The notes: a model not told the origin generated them from the letters alone. A stretch of DNA of 64,000 nt from Glaciecola siphonariae (GCF_042652645.1 NZ_JBHSGU010000005.1:248001-312000); one strand, 5' to 3'. Positions 35,701 to 44,907 are shown, counted from the first letter of the stretch. Translations and numbers: made by a program.

Positions 35701-35892
35701 GCGAGTATTCACAAACTACATGGCGCTTGCTGTTACACCGGAGTACCGCGTTTACAGGCAATGTGTTTTGAGATTGAAGCGGCGCTTAAAAAAGACCCCC
35801 ATTACCATTACGAAGACAAGATTGAAGAGCTAGTCGCAGAAATGAGCTTGTTGGAAAGCGATTGGTCAAGGCGTCGCCAGCGTTTCGTGTAA
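32746..35892 (+). CDS. Hybrid sensor histidine kinase with 7TMR-DISM sensor and Hpt domain
   Basis: A BarA-like multi-step phosphorelay kinase. It has a signal peptide (about 1-29), a periplasmic 7TMR-DISMED2-like domain (about 40-175), seven membrane helices (about 185-395), a short coiled coil, and HisKA with H444 (MSHEIRTP). The HATPase follows (NLISNALKFT, DSGIGIS, GTGLGL), then a degenerate receiver, a true receiver with D857 (LILMDIQMP), and an Hpt domain with H989. The 1048-residue frame starts at TTG 32746, which gives the signal peptide a basic N-terminus; ATG 32758 is the alternative. Neither has a clear ribosome site. No cognate regulator is adjacent. Confidence 0.9.
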   Translation: MNKLMSNVAFCMFLCLSLLVLHVPQALADNKIVLTQTEDAELVTPKFAVYWQDGEPLSFDSFRANKDTMPYQFSQQSNFGFVRDGLWFHARVTNQTELNDWVLSVRFAQLQDAQLYLMYRGDVIYQGTDGIKNKTSRYANPTFEFSLPKDETIDIFLYASSSSMSLLAPIYIQPEAVHDLTNQIDFLLWGGFYGAILILAMYAITFSFNYPSINNLLFFSHIAIVLLWQLNWSGHSHLLGGQFSALFNILKPEELLILLGISSSAFTLNLLPKTLYSKQLRLSLIMFVGIAALGLLLLQVPSLSIEWRFIVTYSVGFSGLGINFLSALQAFKHQYVPARPIMIGWAIMSLGAILSTLYIFGYLSTNTFNAQLFQLALNIQAGAFLLAIVSRTQSELETELVQARADAENNFILVEEQNVHLEMARRDAVKASEVKSQFLANMSHEIRTPLNAIIGFSKELESKVNVAEREEHIKIVNSAASDLLTLVNDILDFSKMEAGHLSLNAKPFRPKDLFEDIAATMSKTAHLKQLEFIYDVDDMPKYLIGDVFRLKQLLTNLISNALKFTNYGHVALRAKVLSLTSVECLLSIKIEDSGIGISENDVNSIFTAFHQLDDELNRSYQGTGLGLVICQELVYLMHGELTVQSAPSQGSTFEAQIPFKVQPLTSNKNEVLPFMGRKAFVFDKWEASRRTLASQLKLSGFEVSSFESLPILREHLVEDAYLFVTLALKDAAQRHLIFDQLKDFAPANTVLLFSGPSPPNPLMSILPVSTKVVRLPLTARKIAALESTVQLAKPSVNERQIMQLPSVRMLAVDDMELNLRLLETWLKKSPITLDLAYDGASAIKKCEQVEYDLILMDIQMPSMDGIETTKHIRKTTRNMGTPIIAVTAHALEAEKQHFFESGLEDFLSKPIQLDNLIELINEWCDMPEQSVDKLPESIDWELAMFRSNQNPEVAMSFMDDFITHLSEHKKDIAHYGDHHQIENVLASIHKLHGACCYTGVPRLQAMCFEIEAALKKDPHYHYEDKIEELVAEMSLLESDWSRRRQRFV

Positions 35893-35915
35893 GCGGCATT
35901 CATCGGCCAGAGCAT

Positions 35916-36653
35916 TTAGTCTTGTATGGGAGCGGCGCTGTTGTGCGTATCGTCTGCCCGCACGGCAGATGCCTTTACACTGTCATGGCACTGACGAATC
36001 AAGGCTACAAATTCGTGGGCACTGCGGTCTAGCTCATTAACAGATATAAACACGTCATAACCGAGTCCGCTTTGTAATTTTCGCATGCGGTTGGCAAACA
36101 TCGCCGTCACGCCTTTTATCAGCTCGCCACTTCGCATTTTGTATTTTGCGTCTTCAATTAGGTCATCCCCATAGCAACGACCTGATTCGCAATTAGACAG
36201 TTCAATTTGAGCAACTAATGGGCGCTGCTCCATTAGCAGATGCGTAATAAGGCGCGGCGAAATATTGGCCAGCATGGCCTCGGGGTCTTTCAGCCTAAAA
36301 CCCACCATCTCTAAATCGATGTGCTCTAGGCCTTTGTGCACACGTGGTACGTCAACACGCTGCAGATTGTCCCACTCAATGCGCCATTTACCTAAACGAT
36401 GGTGATACACAAGATGTTGTTTGGTGATTTCGAGGCTGTATTTGGGCTCGCGGATTTTAAAGAACCCCATAGTAAGGGCGATGATACCGGCGGCGATAAC
36501 TAAAATACCTGCTAAAAAGAATAGCTCAGGCAATAAGGTAATGGTGAGATTCCCAATCATCAGCGCAACACCGCCGACAATAAGGGTGGTTATGCCGTTA
36601 TGAGATGAGACTCCTCGAATATAGATTGTGTCGCTTGTTTCATTGCCAGACAT
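35916..36653 (-). CDS. DUF2982 family membrane protein
   Basis: A 245-residue protein with two adjacent N-terminal membrane helices (about 22-42 and 44-64) and a soluble C-terminal region. The segment LVYHHRLGKWRIEWDNLQRVDVP and the later ANRMRKLQ...GYDVFISVNELDR resemble DUF2982, a family largely confined to marine gammaproteobacteria. The helices and PH-like region suggest a membrane-anchored domain; the role is unknown. It follows a short possible ORF and the RND operon on the same strand. Confidence 0.65.
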   Translation of the reverse strand: MSGNETSDTIYIRGVSSHNGITTLIVGGVALMIGNLTITLLPELFFLAGILVIAAGIIALTMGFFKIREPKYSLEITKQHLVYHHRLGKWRIEWDNLQRVDVPRVHKGLEHIDLEMVGFRLKDPEAMLANISPRLITHLLMEQRPLVAQIELSNCESGRCYGDDLIEDAKYKMRSGELIKGVTAMFANRMRKLQSGLGYDVFISVNELDRSAHEFVALIRQCHDSVKASAVRADDTHNSAAPIQD

Positions 36654-36795
36654 AAAGGTATAGCACCATCATCAAAATTGCCCATATGATGATATACCGT
36701 GTTTGTCGGCAAAAAGCACAATCGGTATCCCACCACGCGGCTAATTTTTTAAGGCTTTGCGCATAAAGGCTCTGCGTTTTTCGCGAAGACGACAT
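36640..36795 (-). CDS. Possible 51-residue membrane microprotein
   Basis: A short frame starting ATG at 36795 overlaps the RND pump end by 55 bp and the DUF2982 start by 14 bp. It encodes a basic N-terminus, a CAFC motif and a C-terminal hydrophobic helix (IIIWAILMMVLYLYVW). Filling the gap between two co-directional genes and having a proper membrane segment make it plausible, but the ribosome site is weak. Confidence 0.35.
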   Translation of the reverse strand: MSSSRKTQSLYAQSLKKLAAWWDTDCAFCRQTRYIIIWAILMMVLYLYVWQ

Positions 36796-39700
36796 AGAGC
36801 GGCCACCAAAGTTGGGGTGAATATGAGCGATAGTATAACAGAAAAGCCGACGCCGCCTGCAATGACTACGGCCAGAGGAGGCCAAAAGCTTCCATCGGAG
36901 AACAGCAACAAAGGAATTAATCCGCCCACTGTTGTAAAGGTGGTCGATAGAATGTGCCGAGAGCAGCTCATGGTCTCATCTACAATTGCACCTATGTCGC
37001 CAAGCATGGCCTTTTCATTTGCAGCAATAGAAGCGATGACTACAATGGAGCCATTAATTGCTACGCCGATAAGCCCAGCACTGCCCAGAAGCGGGTTAAA
37101 GCCAATGGGTAATCCCGACAACCATAAACTTAAAAAACCCAAACCAACGGACAAGATGGCCACCGTAGCAATAACGCCGGCAAAGCGCACACTTGAAAAG
37201 CTCAATATCAACGAGGTGATCATCAATACCAATAACACCGGCGCATAGGTTGCCAGTTGCCCTAGGGCCTGTTGCTGTTCATCGGCGTCTCCAGCCATTT
37301 TAATTCGATAGCCCTCAGGCAGTGTTAGGCCCTTATTTTCAAGCGCCTCTCTTAGCGCATTGCTCGCGGTCACTGCCGGCACTCCGGGTAGCAAGTATGC
37401 CTGCACTTTGTTCACTCGCTCGCCGTTTTCTCGGGTAATAGAGCTGATACTAGGCTCAAGTTCAAAGCGGCCAAGACTGGCTACGCCAAGTGGTCCGGTT
37501 TGTCGGATGTTTTGATTAATTAACGGAAGTGCTTCAAGGGCGCTCAAACTGCTGCGCTGCGCATTGTCGATGCGTACTCGTACCGGCATTTCTTCTGTGC
37601 CCTCCAGTACAGAGCCTCCCGTTGCGCCAGACAGCGCAGTTTGCAGCTGCGCCGCGATTTCGTTAAGTGAAAGCTGAGCCAAATAAGTTTGGTTTTCTGA
37701 CACCTGATAGCGCAGTTGCGCTTCGTTCATTTTTACCGACGCGGTAGATTGGGTCAGCCCCTCAATATTTGTCATGGCGAGCCGCACTTTCTGGCCTAGC
37801 TGGTCGAGCACCTCTAAATCAGGTCCATAAATATCCACTTCAATAGGTGATGCAATGGGCGGACCTTGTCCAAACTTGCGCACCACAATTTTTGCTTCGG
37901 GAAACCGGTCTTGTATCTCAAAATGCAGACGAGAGACTAAATTTTCGGCTGCCGCAACGCTTTGCATAGTAAACACTGCATTGGCAAACTCTGAACTATT
38001 ATCTCGCGTCATCACTTGGTTGTAATACACCGACGGTGTAGACGCACCGATTAACCATGTGAGCTGTTCAATACTGTCTTTCTCACGCAAATATTCGTCA
38101 ATCTCAAGGGTGAGCGCGTATGTTTGGTCAATCGAGCTTCCGCTGGGCAAAAACACGTACATTTCAAACTGGTCTCTATCAGCGCTAGGGAAAAACACGT
38201 TATCTAAAGTGGTCGACAGCACAAAACCGCTCAAACAAAATACGACAATGACCGGCAAAACCAATATTGGCTTAACGATAAATTTGGTCAACAAGGCCGA
38301 GAAAGCGCCAGAAATAGAGGGAGCTTGAAAGCCGCGTAAAAACCAAGGATGCTCAACACTATTGTCGCGTGGTAAATAACGCGCGGCCAGCGCTGCAATC
38401 ACGGTAAGAGAAATTGCCAACGAACCCACTAAAGCCATTACCACACTGATGGCAATGCCCCCAATAAAATCACCGATATTGCCGTTCAACAAAAATACCG
38501 GCATAAAACCTAAAATGGTGGTCAATGTTGAGGCAAGTAGCGGCGCAAACAAATGTTTAATACTTTTTTGCAGCACCGCTAAGCGGCTCATGCTGGTGTT
38601 TTGAAGGTTTAAGCGTATTTCGTCGGTAATAACAATGGCGTTATCGATTAAAAGGCCAATGGCGATGATAATGCCGAATATCGACATTTGATGAATCTGC
38701 TGATTGAAAAAACTCAAGCTAAAAATAGCAAATGCGGCACAAAGCGGCAGCGCTAGTCCTACAATCCAAGCAGCTTTTGCGCCCATAAAAAAGAGCACCA
38801 CAAACATCACTACCACCGAGCCAAGTAAGAGATTATTGCTCAGTTCAGAAAGTCGCTGCTCTGTGTATTTGTTTTGCTCAAAAATAATATCGGCCCGAAC
38901 GCTTCCGGCAAACTCATTATTAAACTGCTGCGCCTTGCTAACAATCGATTCGGTCCATTGATCAACACGGACAGTGGTCTGCATGCGCAAGGCAACAAAT
39001 ATGGTTCGCTCGCCGTTTAGCAACGCGATATTTTGCGCGGGTTGGCGCTCAGTACGTTTGATATGGGCGATATCGTCTAATCTGAGAAAGTCGCCGTTAT
39101 CAGTCACAATAGGCGTATTTGCTACGATAGACACCGACTCAAGCGGCTCTGCTACCTGCACTCGTATGTCGCGCTGAGCGTTGTATAAAACACCTGCGGG
39201 CAGTTTCGCATCGGCAGAGCGAATGCGTTCGCTTACCTGCTGCAGACTCATGCCTGTAAGCGCCAACTGCTGAGCATCTAAAGTAACCGTGATTTCTTCT
39301 TGTGGCTCGCCGTACACTCGCACTAATTCAGTGCCGGGCACATTACGCAAGCGGTCGGCGAGTTCTTGCGCCATTCTGCCGGTGAGAGTCAGTTCGGTGT
39401 TGTCTGCGATTTCTGGCGATACCGCAAAAATAAGTGTAAATGCCGTTGCGCCCCGCTTATCTTCTAAAACCGGCGGCATAGCACCCTCAGGAAAGCGCAC
39501 CGACGCATCGTTAATAGCATCGCGTATTTTTGAAAATATTTGCTGATTATTACTATTGTCAACGCTGTCTTGTAGCTCAACAGAAATCGACGAGAACCCA
39601 GCCTTTGAGGTAGATTTAAGTTCTTTTACTTCAAACAGTTGCCTGAGCTCGTCCTCGAGCACGTCGGTCACTAGCGCTTCAACGCGCTCTGCCGATGCAC

Positions 39701-39878
39701 CGGGGTAACTGGTTAGAACAATGACGTTGCGTAGGTCGATCCGCGGGTCTTCAAGGCGAGGTAAATTCTGCACGGCGGATAAACCTGCCACCAGAATGAT
39801 AATGATACTAAGGGCAAGCAAGTGGCCCTTACGGAAAAATGCGGTGTACCATGGCGGACGTTCGGTAATATTAGCCAT
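36741..39878 (-). CDS. RND efflux transporter inner-membrane subunit
   Basis: A 1045-residue proton-driven tripartite efflux pump of the AcrB/MdtB class. It has the N-terminal helix followed by the porter signature NVIVLTSYPGASAERVE, twelve expected membrane segments in two clusters, and TM4 with an acidic residue (IAIGLLIDNAIVITDE). The substrate cannot be predicted. It is coupled to the adaptor gene upstream, with only one base between the adaptor stop and its ATG. No outer-membrane factor gene is in the operon, so TolC or a remote partner is presumably used. Confidence 0.92.
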   Translation of the reverse strand: MANITERPPWYTAFFRKGHLLALSIIIILVAGLSAVQNLPRLEDPRIDLRNVIVLTSYPGASAERVEALVTDVLEDELRQLFEVKELKSTSKAGFSSISVELQDSVDNSNNQQIFSKIRDAINDASVRFPEGAMPPVLEDKRGATAFTLIFAVSPEIADNTELTLTGRMAQELADRLRNVPGTELVRVYGEPQEEITVTLDAQQLALTGMSLQQVSERIRSADAKLPAGVLYNAQRDIRVQVAEPLESVSIVANTPIVTDNGDFLRLDDIAHIKRTERQPAQNIALLNGERTIFVALRMQTTVRVDQWTESIVSKAQQFNNEFAGSVRADIIFEQNKYTEQRLSELSNNLLLGSVVVMFVVLFFMGAKAAWIVGLALPLCAAFAIFSLSFFNQQIHQMSIFGIIIAIGLLIDNAIVITDEIRLNLQNTSMSRLAVLQKSIKHLFAPLLASTLTTILGFMPVFLLNGNIGDFIGGIAISVVMALVGSLAISLTVIAALAARYLPRDNSVEHPWFLRGFQAPSISGAFSALLTKFIVKPILVLPVIVVFCLSGFVLSTTLDNVFFPSADRDQFEMYVFLPSGSSIDQTYALTLEIDEYLREKDSIEQLTWLIGASTPSVYYNQVMTRDNSSEFANAVFTMQSVAAAENLVSRLHFEIQDRFPEAKIVVRKFGQGPPIASPIEVDIYGPDLEVLDQLGQKVRLAMTNIEGLTQSTASVKMNEAQLRYQVSENQTYLAQLSLNEIAAQLQTALSGATGGSVLEGTEEMPVRVRIDNAQRSSLSALEALPLINQNIRQTGPLGVASLGRFELEPSISSITRENGERVNKVQAYLLPGVPAVTASNALREALENKGLTLPEGYRIKMAGDADEQQQALGQLATYAPVLLVLMITSLILSFSSVRFAGVIATVAILSVGLGFLSLWLSGLPIGFNPLLGSAGLIGVAINGSIVVIASIAANEKAMLGDIGAIVDETMSCSRHILSTTFTTVGGLIPLLLFSDGSFWPPLAVVIAGGVGFSVILSLIFTPTLVAALCRLREKRRAFMRKALKN

Positions 39879-39879
39879 A

Positions 39880-41076
39880 CTAGCGAGCTTCTTGTACTTG
39901 GGTTTTAGCGTTATCAGGCGCGATTGTGCGCACCTGCAAAACTTTTTGACCCGGCGTAAATCGATGCGTACCGTTTACCACCACCTTATCGCCATCTTGT
40001 ATAGCCCCTGAAATGTACGCCCGCTCAGCGTCGAGATGCTCAACAGATACCGTGCGGGGTGCAAGGGTGCTGTCTTCAGACTGATATACAAGCACCGTCC
40101 ATAAACCGCGCACGCCATTTGCAAGTGCACTCAAAGGCACCCATGCGCCGGTTTTATCTACCTCTAGGTCTACCGAAATACTGACTAAATCTCCACTTAC
40201 CAAGGCTAAGAGCTGGTCAGGAGATAAACTTGCTTGATCTATTGTAAATACCGCGTCAACCGTGCGCGTGGCTAGGGTGCGCAGCTTAGCAATAGACTTT
40301 ACCGTCGCCATAAACTGCGTGTCTCCCAACGAAAGTGGATAACGCTCCCCAATTTGCAAACCAAACGCGGTGTTTTCAGGTAAACCAAAGCGCGCTTCAA
40401 GCGTGTTGGCTGAAATCATTGAAAAAACAGCCTGCCCCGGCCCAAGCACCGTGCCTTCATCAGCAAGCTGTGCAAACACCTGCCCGTCAAACGGTGCCAA
40501 CAACTGAGACTTTTGTTTTTCAACCTGCACACTGGCCAAGCGAGCCTCTACTTCGGCCACTAAAGCATTGGCCGCATCTAGCGCTGCTTTCGCCTCATCT
40601 AAACGCTGTTGAGGTTCGAGTTTAGCGTTTACCAAATCGCGCACTCGATTTAACGACAGTGTTGCAAGCGTAGCGTCAGCTTGTGCCCTTTTTAATGCGG
40701 CATCTACTTCATTTGCGCTCGCCTCGAGCCTCGCTAAATCAAGTGAGGCTAATAACTCGCCTTTTGCAACGCTTTGCCCTTCAGTTACGTATAATGACTG
40801 CAATACGCCAGCAAGCTCAAAGCCTAGGTTCGATTGTTTGGCCGACTCTACCTGACCATACACAACACGCTGACGGCTAAAACGAGACTGCATGGTGATT
40901 TCTTGAACCTCTACCGCAGCATTTTGCACCACTAGCATTTCATCGGCGGTATAGGCCTGTGAGCTGTCACTCCCTGAAAGCAGCATCAGTAAAGCTAGTA
41001 AGGCAAAACATAGCGCAGCGAGTGCAATTAATAAACGTTTAGGTCGGCGCAAAATTGCATCCGTGAAGTTACTCAT
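39880..41076 (-). CDS. RND periplasmic adaptor (membrane fusion protein)
   Basis: A 398-residue adaptor that links the RND pump to an outer-membrane channel. It has an N-terminal anchor helix (about 14-34), then a lipoyl/barrel-sandwich half (ESAKQSNLGFELAGVLQSLYVTEGQ), a helical hairpin (about 100-170), the second lipoyl half (LLAPFDGQVFAQLADEG) and a beta-barrel. It is the first gene of the two-gene operon and lies downstream of a strong palindrome at 41234-41259 that may be the operator. Confidence 0.92.
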   Translation of the reverse strand: MSNFTDAILRRPKRLLIALAALCFALLALLMLLSGSDSSQAYTADEMLVVQNAAVEVQEITMQSRFSRQRVVYGQVESAKQSNLGFELAGVLQSLYVTEGQSVAKGELLASLDLARLEASANEVDAALKRAQADATLATLSLNRVRDLVNAKLEPQQRLDEAKAALDAANALVAEVEARLASVQVEKQKSQLLAPFDGQVFAQLADEGTVLGPGQAVFSMISANTLEARFGLPENTAFGLQIGERYPLSLGDTQFMATVKSIAKLRTLATRTVDAVFTIDQASLSPDQLLALVSGDLVSISVDLEVDKTGAWVPLSALANGVRGLWTVLVYQSEDSTLAPRTVSVEHLDAERAYISGAIQDGDKVVVNGTHRFTPGQKVLQVRTIAPDNAKTQVQEAR

Positions 41077-41427
41077 ATCGTTTCCTTTGCGCTACTTGTT
41101 TACGCATATTAGTCGTGTAGCTCGTCTCGCATATTGGCCATGCAAATTAGCCATGCAGATTAGCCACGCTGTTTTGCCCAAGCAGACCTTAAAACTATTG
41201 TCTGATATCTCATTTCGATAATGCTAGAATATAAATACTAGACTGTCTAGTCTAGTATTGTTAAATTTTCGTAAGGCGCGTTTAAGCAGCTGTTCTAATA
41301 ATTCGAGGGGCGTGCTGATTATTGAACATTTAAGATCAAAAAACAGTGTGTTTGTGAGCTCGAATATTCGCATCTAAACCATAAAATTTGCTACACTGCG
41401 AGCACTTTCACTTTATCCCATATCTTT
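41077..41427. other. Divergent intergenic region, RND operon / pyrB
   Basis: 351 bp without a gene. The main element is the perfect palindrome listed separately. Short direct repeats of TTAGCCATGCA type occur at 41130-41165. No PyrB attenuator with leader peptide and T-run terminator was found before 41428. Confidence 0.5.
41234..41259 (-). promoter_or_regulatory. Perfect palindromic operator upstream of the RND operon
   Basis: AATACTAGACT and its exact reverse complement AGTCTAGTATT flank a 4-bp centre (GTCT). The size and symmetry are typical of TetR-family operators. On the minus strand it overlaps a possible promoter, TAGACA - 17 bp - TAGCAT. No regulator gene is beside it. Confidence 0.6.
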
Positions 41428-42447
41428 ATGTCAGGCTTTACTGGACAACATATTTTAAGCGTTAATCAATTTGACCGCAGCGCGGTTGAACAGGTATTCA
41501 AAGTGGCCGATATGATGCTGCCTTATGCCAAACGTGAGAAGCGCACGCAGGTGCTCGACGGTGCTATTTTGGGCAATTTATTTTTTGAGGCCAGTACGCG
41601 AACACGTGTAAGCTTTGGAACGGCTTTTAATCTGCTTGGCGGTGAAGTCAGAGAAACAACCGGCATGAGCAGTTCAGCGCTGGCAAAAGGTGAATCACTG
41701 TATGACACCGCCAGAGTGCTTAGCGGATACAGCGATATTATTGCCATGCGCCACCCGGTTTCAGGCTCGGTAGCAGAGTTTGCCCATGGTAGCCGAGTAC
41801 CGGTGATCAACGGTGGTGACGGCGCCAACGAACACCCCACCCAAGCACTGCTCGACCTTTATACCATTGCCAAAGAGCGCGCCTCACAAGGCGCTGGCAT
41901 CGATCATTTACATATCGCGATGATTGGTGACTTAAAGTTTGGGCGCACGGTGCATTCCCTCGCTAAAATGTTGAGCCTGTTTAACAAGGTTAAATTCACG
42001 CTCATTTCACCAAGTGAGCTGTGCATGCCGTCGAGCGTGTGCGACACAATAGTGAATGCAGGCCACGAACTGATTATTACCGAACAGCTCGAAGGCATAG
42101 TTGAGGCAGACATTTGTTATCAAACGCGGATACAAGAGGAACGTTTTCCGTCGCAAGATGAGGCCAATAAATACCGCGGTAAATTTCGCTTGAACCAACA
42201 GATTTACACGCAGCATTTTAAATCACAGACGGTCATTATGCATCCCCTCCCACGTGACTCACGTGCTGAGGCGAATGAGCTCGACAACGATTTAAACATG
42301 CATCCTAATCTCGCCATTTTTAGACAAACTGACAATGGCGTATTGGTGAGGATGGCGCTGTTTGCACTCACTTTAGGAGTTGCCGATAAAGTCAGCGACT
42401 TTGACCGACCCGTGCATTGGTTCAGCAACAAACCTTTAGGCAAATAA
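41428..42447 (+). CDS. pyrB: Aspartate carbamoyltransferase catalytic subunit
   Basis: Joins carbamoyl phosphate and aspartate in pyrimidine synthesis. The carbamoyl-phosphate loop FEASTRTRVSF (about 52-62), HPVSGS, the HPTQALLDLYT motif (about 138-148) and MHPLPRDSRAE are all present. At 339 residues it is longer than E. coli PyrB. No pyrI regulatory-subunit gene follows, and no attenuator was seen upstream, so control probably differs from enterobacteria (inference). Confidence 0.95.
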   Translation: MSGFTGQHILSVNQFDRSAVEQVFKVADMMLPYAKREKRTQVLDGAILGNLFFEASTRTRVSFGTAFNLLGGEVRETTGMSSSALAKGESLYDTARVLSGYSDIIAMRHPVSGSVAEFAHGSRVPVINGGDGANEHPTQALLDLYTIAKERASQGAGIDHLHIAMIGDLKFGRTVHSLAKMLSLFNKVKFTLISPSELCMPSSVCDTIVNAGHELIITEQLEGIVEADICYQTRIQEERFPSQDEANKYRGKFRLNQQIYTQHFKSQTVIMHPLPRDSRAEANELDNDLNMHPNLAIFRQTDNGVLVRMALFALTLGVADKVSDFDRPVHWFSNKPLGK

Positions 42448-42537
42448 TTCGTAAAGACTAATAGTTAGAAAATATAGCAACGAGCGCCCTTCGCCATTGC
42501 AATAGCACTCACAAGCAACGAGAGTAAAATACAATCT

Positions 42538-43824
42538 ATGACAAAATCTGAAATATTGTTCGAACGCGCACAAAAAACCATTCCCGGCGGCGTTAATTCT
42601 CCGGTAAGAGCATTTAAAGCGGTTGGCGGCACGCCCCGCTTTATTCAGCGTACCGATGGACCATATATGTGGGACGTTGACGGTAATCGTTACATAGATT
42701 ACATCCAGTCTTGGGGACCGATGGTTTTAGGCCATAACAACCCAGTTATTCGTCAAGCGGTGATTGACGCATCTGAGTTTGGCCTAAGCTATGGCGCACC
42801 AACCGAAGCTGAAGTAGAAATGGCGGAGTTGGTATCGTCTATCGTGCCGTCTATGGAAATGGTGCGCATGGTAAACTCCGGTACCGAGGCCACTATGAGC
42901 GCCATCCGCCTTGCACGCGGATACACCAGCAAAAACAAAATTTTAAAATTTGAAGGTTGTTACCACGGTCACGCCGACTCACTGCTTGTTAAAGCCGGCA
43001 GCGGCGCGTTAACTTTGGGCGTTCCGAGCTCTCCCGGTGTGCCCGACGATTTTGCAAAACATACTCTTACCGTTGAATTTAACAATATCGAGTCGGTTCA
43101 AGCTGCCTTTGACGAGCACGGTGACGATATCGCGTGCATCATTGTAGAACCTGTTGCAGGAAATATGAACTGTATCCCGCCGGTAGACGGGTTCTTGGAA
43201 GGCTTGCGAGCGATTTGTGATTCGTATCACAGCGTATTGATATTCGATGAAGTAATGACCGGATTTAGAGTATCTCGCGGCGGTGCACAAGAGCGTTTTG
43301 GTGTAATACCTGATTTAACCTGTTTGGGCAAAGTGATTGGCGGCGGCATGCCCGTTGGCGCATTCGGCGGTAAAAAGCATATCTTGACCCACATCGCGCC
43401 CACCGGACCGATTTATCAAGCCGGCACGCTCTCAGGTAACCCAGTTGCCATGGCAGCAGGCCTAGCGGCTATTAAACAAATCGCAGCAGACGGTTTTTAC
43501 GACTCTATTTTCGAGAATACGCGCAATCTTGCAGAAGGCATGCGAGACCTAGCGCACAAACATGGTGTTCCGCTCAGTATCAACGTGGCCGGAAGTATGT
43601 TCGGCATTTTCTTCACCGATGTGGAAAAGGTCACTAATTACCAGCAGGCCATTAACTGCAACACAAAGCAGTTTAATCAGTTTTATCATGCCATGCTCGA
43701 AAACGGGGTATATTTAGCCCCTGCCTCCTACGAGGCAGGTTTCGTTTCAAAAGCCCACACTGCACAAATTGTTGCTGATACTTTGGCGGCGGCCGATAAA
43801 GCATTTGCATCAATAGATAAATAA
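42538..43824 (+). CDS. hemL: Glutamate-1-semialdehyde 2,1-aminomutase
   Basis: PLP enzyme producing 5-aminolevulinate, the committed precursor of haem. 428 residues, standard length. Visible motifs are PGGVNSPVRAFKAVGGTP near the N-terminus, MVNSGTEATMSAIRLARGYT, LIFDEVMTGFRV, and the Schiff-base lysine in CLGKVIGGGMPVGAFGG. It is followed after 18 bp by a nucleotidyl cyclase gene. Confidence 0.96.
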   Translation: MTKSEILFERAQKTIPGGVNSPVRAFKAVGGTPRFIQRTDGPYMWDVDGNRYIDYIQSWGPMVLGHNNPVIRQAVIDASEFGLSYGAPTEAEVEMAELVSSIVPSMEMVRMVNSGTEATMSAIRLARGYTSKNKILKFEGCYHGHADSLLVKAGSGALTLGVPSSPGVPDDFAKHTLTVEFNNIESVQAAFDEHGDDIACIIVEPVAGNMNCIPPVDGFLEGLRAICDSYHSVLIFDEVMTGFRVSRGGAQERFGVIPDLTCLGKVIGGGMPVGAFGGKKHILTHIAPTGPIYQAGTLSGNPVAMAAGLAAIKQIAADGFYDSIFENTRNLAEGMRDLAHKHGVPLSINVAGSMFGIFFTDVEKVTNYQQAINCNTKQFNQFYHAMLENGVYLAPASYEAGFVSKAHTAQIVADTLAAADKAFASIDK

Positions 43825-43842
43825 ACTGGGAAGGCGCGATTA

Positions 43843-44889
43843 GTGCTAGAAGTATTGCTAGGCCTCGTTGTTGTATATGCCGTGATCATTACGCTTGTGT
43901 ATATTCGCACGTGGAATAATGCTCAAAGCGCCGAATTAACCCAAAAAGCCGCATTTAAAAAACGCCAAGCCATGATGGACGCAACCATTGAGGCAAAAGC
44001 AGACGAGGCGATGCGGCTGCATCAGACCTTTCAAAAATTTGTTCCGCGCCAGTTTGTTGAGCACTTCGCAAAAACCGGCGGCACAAGTCTTGAGCTAGGC
44101 CGAGCAGACGAAGACCGTGTCGCCATTTTATTTTGCGATATTCGCGGTTTCACTTCACTGTCTGAAAAGATGTCGCCACAAGAGCTGATGTACTTTCTGA
44201 ATTCCTATTTTTTGCGCATGAATGCGCCCATCCACCAAAACAATGGCTTTATTGACAAGTTTATTGGCGATGCCATTATGGCCTTATTCGACCGCCCCCA
44301 GGGCGATGATGCCGACAAAGCCTACGATGCAGTGCGCGCAGCGCTGGAAATTCAAGTAGCGTTAACGCTTTACAATAACCATCGTGCGAGCAGCCAATAT
44401 GCGCCTGTGAAAAACGGTATTGGTCTGCATTTTGGGCCGGTTGTTCTCGGCACTGTGGGCAGTGATGACCGCATGGACACCACCGTTATTGGCGACACGG
44501 TAAACGTCGCTCAGCGTATTGAAAGTCTGTGTCGTTATTTTAATTCAGACATTTTAGCAAGCCACAGCGCCATCTTGCTGGCCTCAAGCAAAACCGAGTT
44601 TGAGTACCGACTGCTCGACAATATCGTTTTGAAAGGTAAGTCGGTGGCTACCCCAGTAGTTGAGGTAGTATCGCACCTGCCTGAAGCGGTCAAAGAGCAA
44701 AAGCTGCTGGCTGGCGAAGCCATTAAAGACGGCATTAAACTGCGTGAAGACGGTTATCTAAAGACCGCTCTGAGCCACTTTGAGTCTTGCTTAAGTAGTT
44801 TTCCTAACGACAGCGCGATAAAGCATCACCTGCGAATATGTAAGCGCGCTGTTAATAATAAAGAATGGGACGGCATGGTTCGCCTTTAA
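43843..44889 (+). CDS. Membrane-bound class III adenylate/guanylate cyclase
   Basis: A 348-residue protein starting at GTG 43843. It has one N-terminal membrane helix (about 1-20), a coiled region, and a class III cyclase domain (about 80-270). Metal aspartates lie in FCDIRGFTSLSE and IDKFIGDAIMALF; the lysine in IDKF and the IGDTVNVAQRIE motif fit an adenylate cyclase better than a guanylate cyclase, but this is not certain. The C-terminal 60 residues look like a TPR unit. The downstream receptor for the product is unknown. It is probably co-transcribed with hemL. Confidence 0.85.
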   Translation: MLEVLLGLVVVYAVIITLVYIRTWNNAQSAELTQKAAFKKRQAMMDATIEAKADEAMRLHQTFQKFVPRQFVEHFAKTGGTSLELGRADEDRVAILFCDIRGFTSLSEKMSPQELMYFLNSYFLRMNAPIHQNNGFIDKFIGDAIMALFDRPQGDDADKAYDAVRAALEIQVALTLYNNHRASSQYAPVKNGIGLHFGPVVLGTVGSDDRMDTTVIGDTVNVAQRIESLCRYFNSDILASHSAILLASSKTEFEYRLLDNIVLKGKSVATPVVEVVSHLPEAVKEQKLLAGEAIKDGIKLREDGYLKTALSHFESCLSSFPNDSAIKHHLRICKRAVNNKEWDGMVRL

Positions 44890-44907
44890 ATCAAATTAGC
44901 GCTTTGT

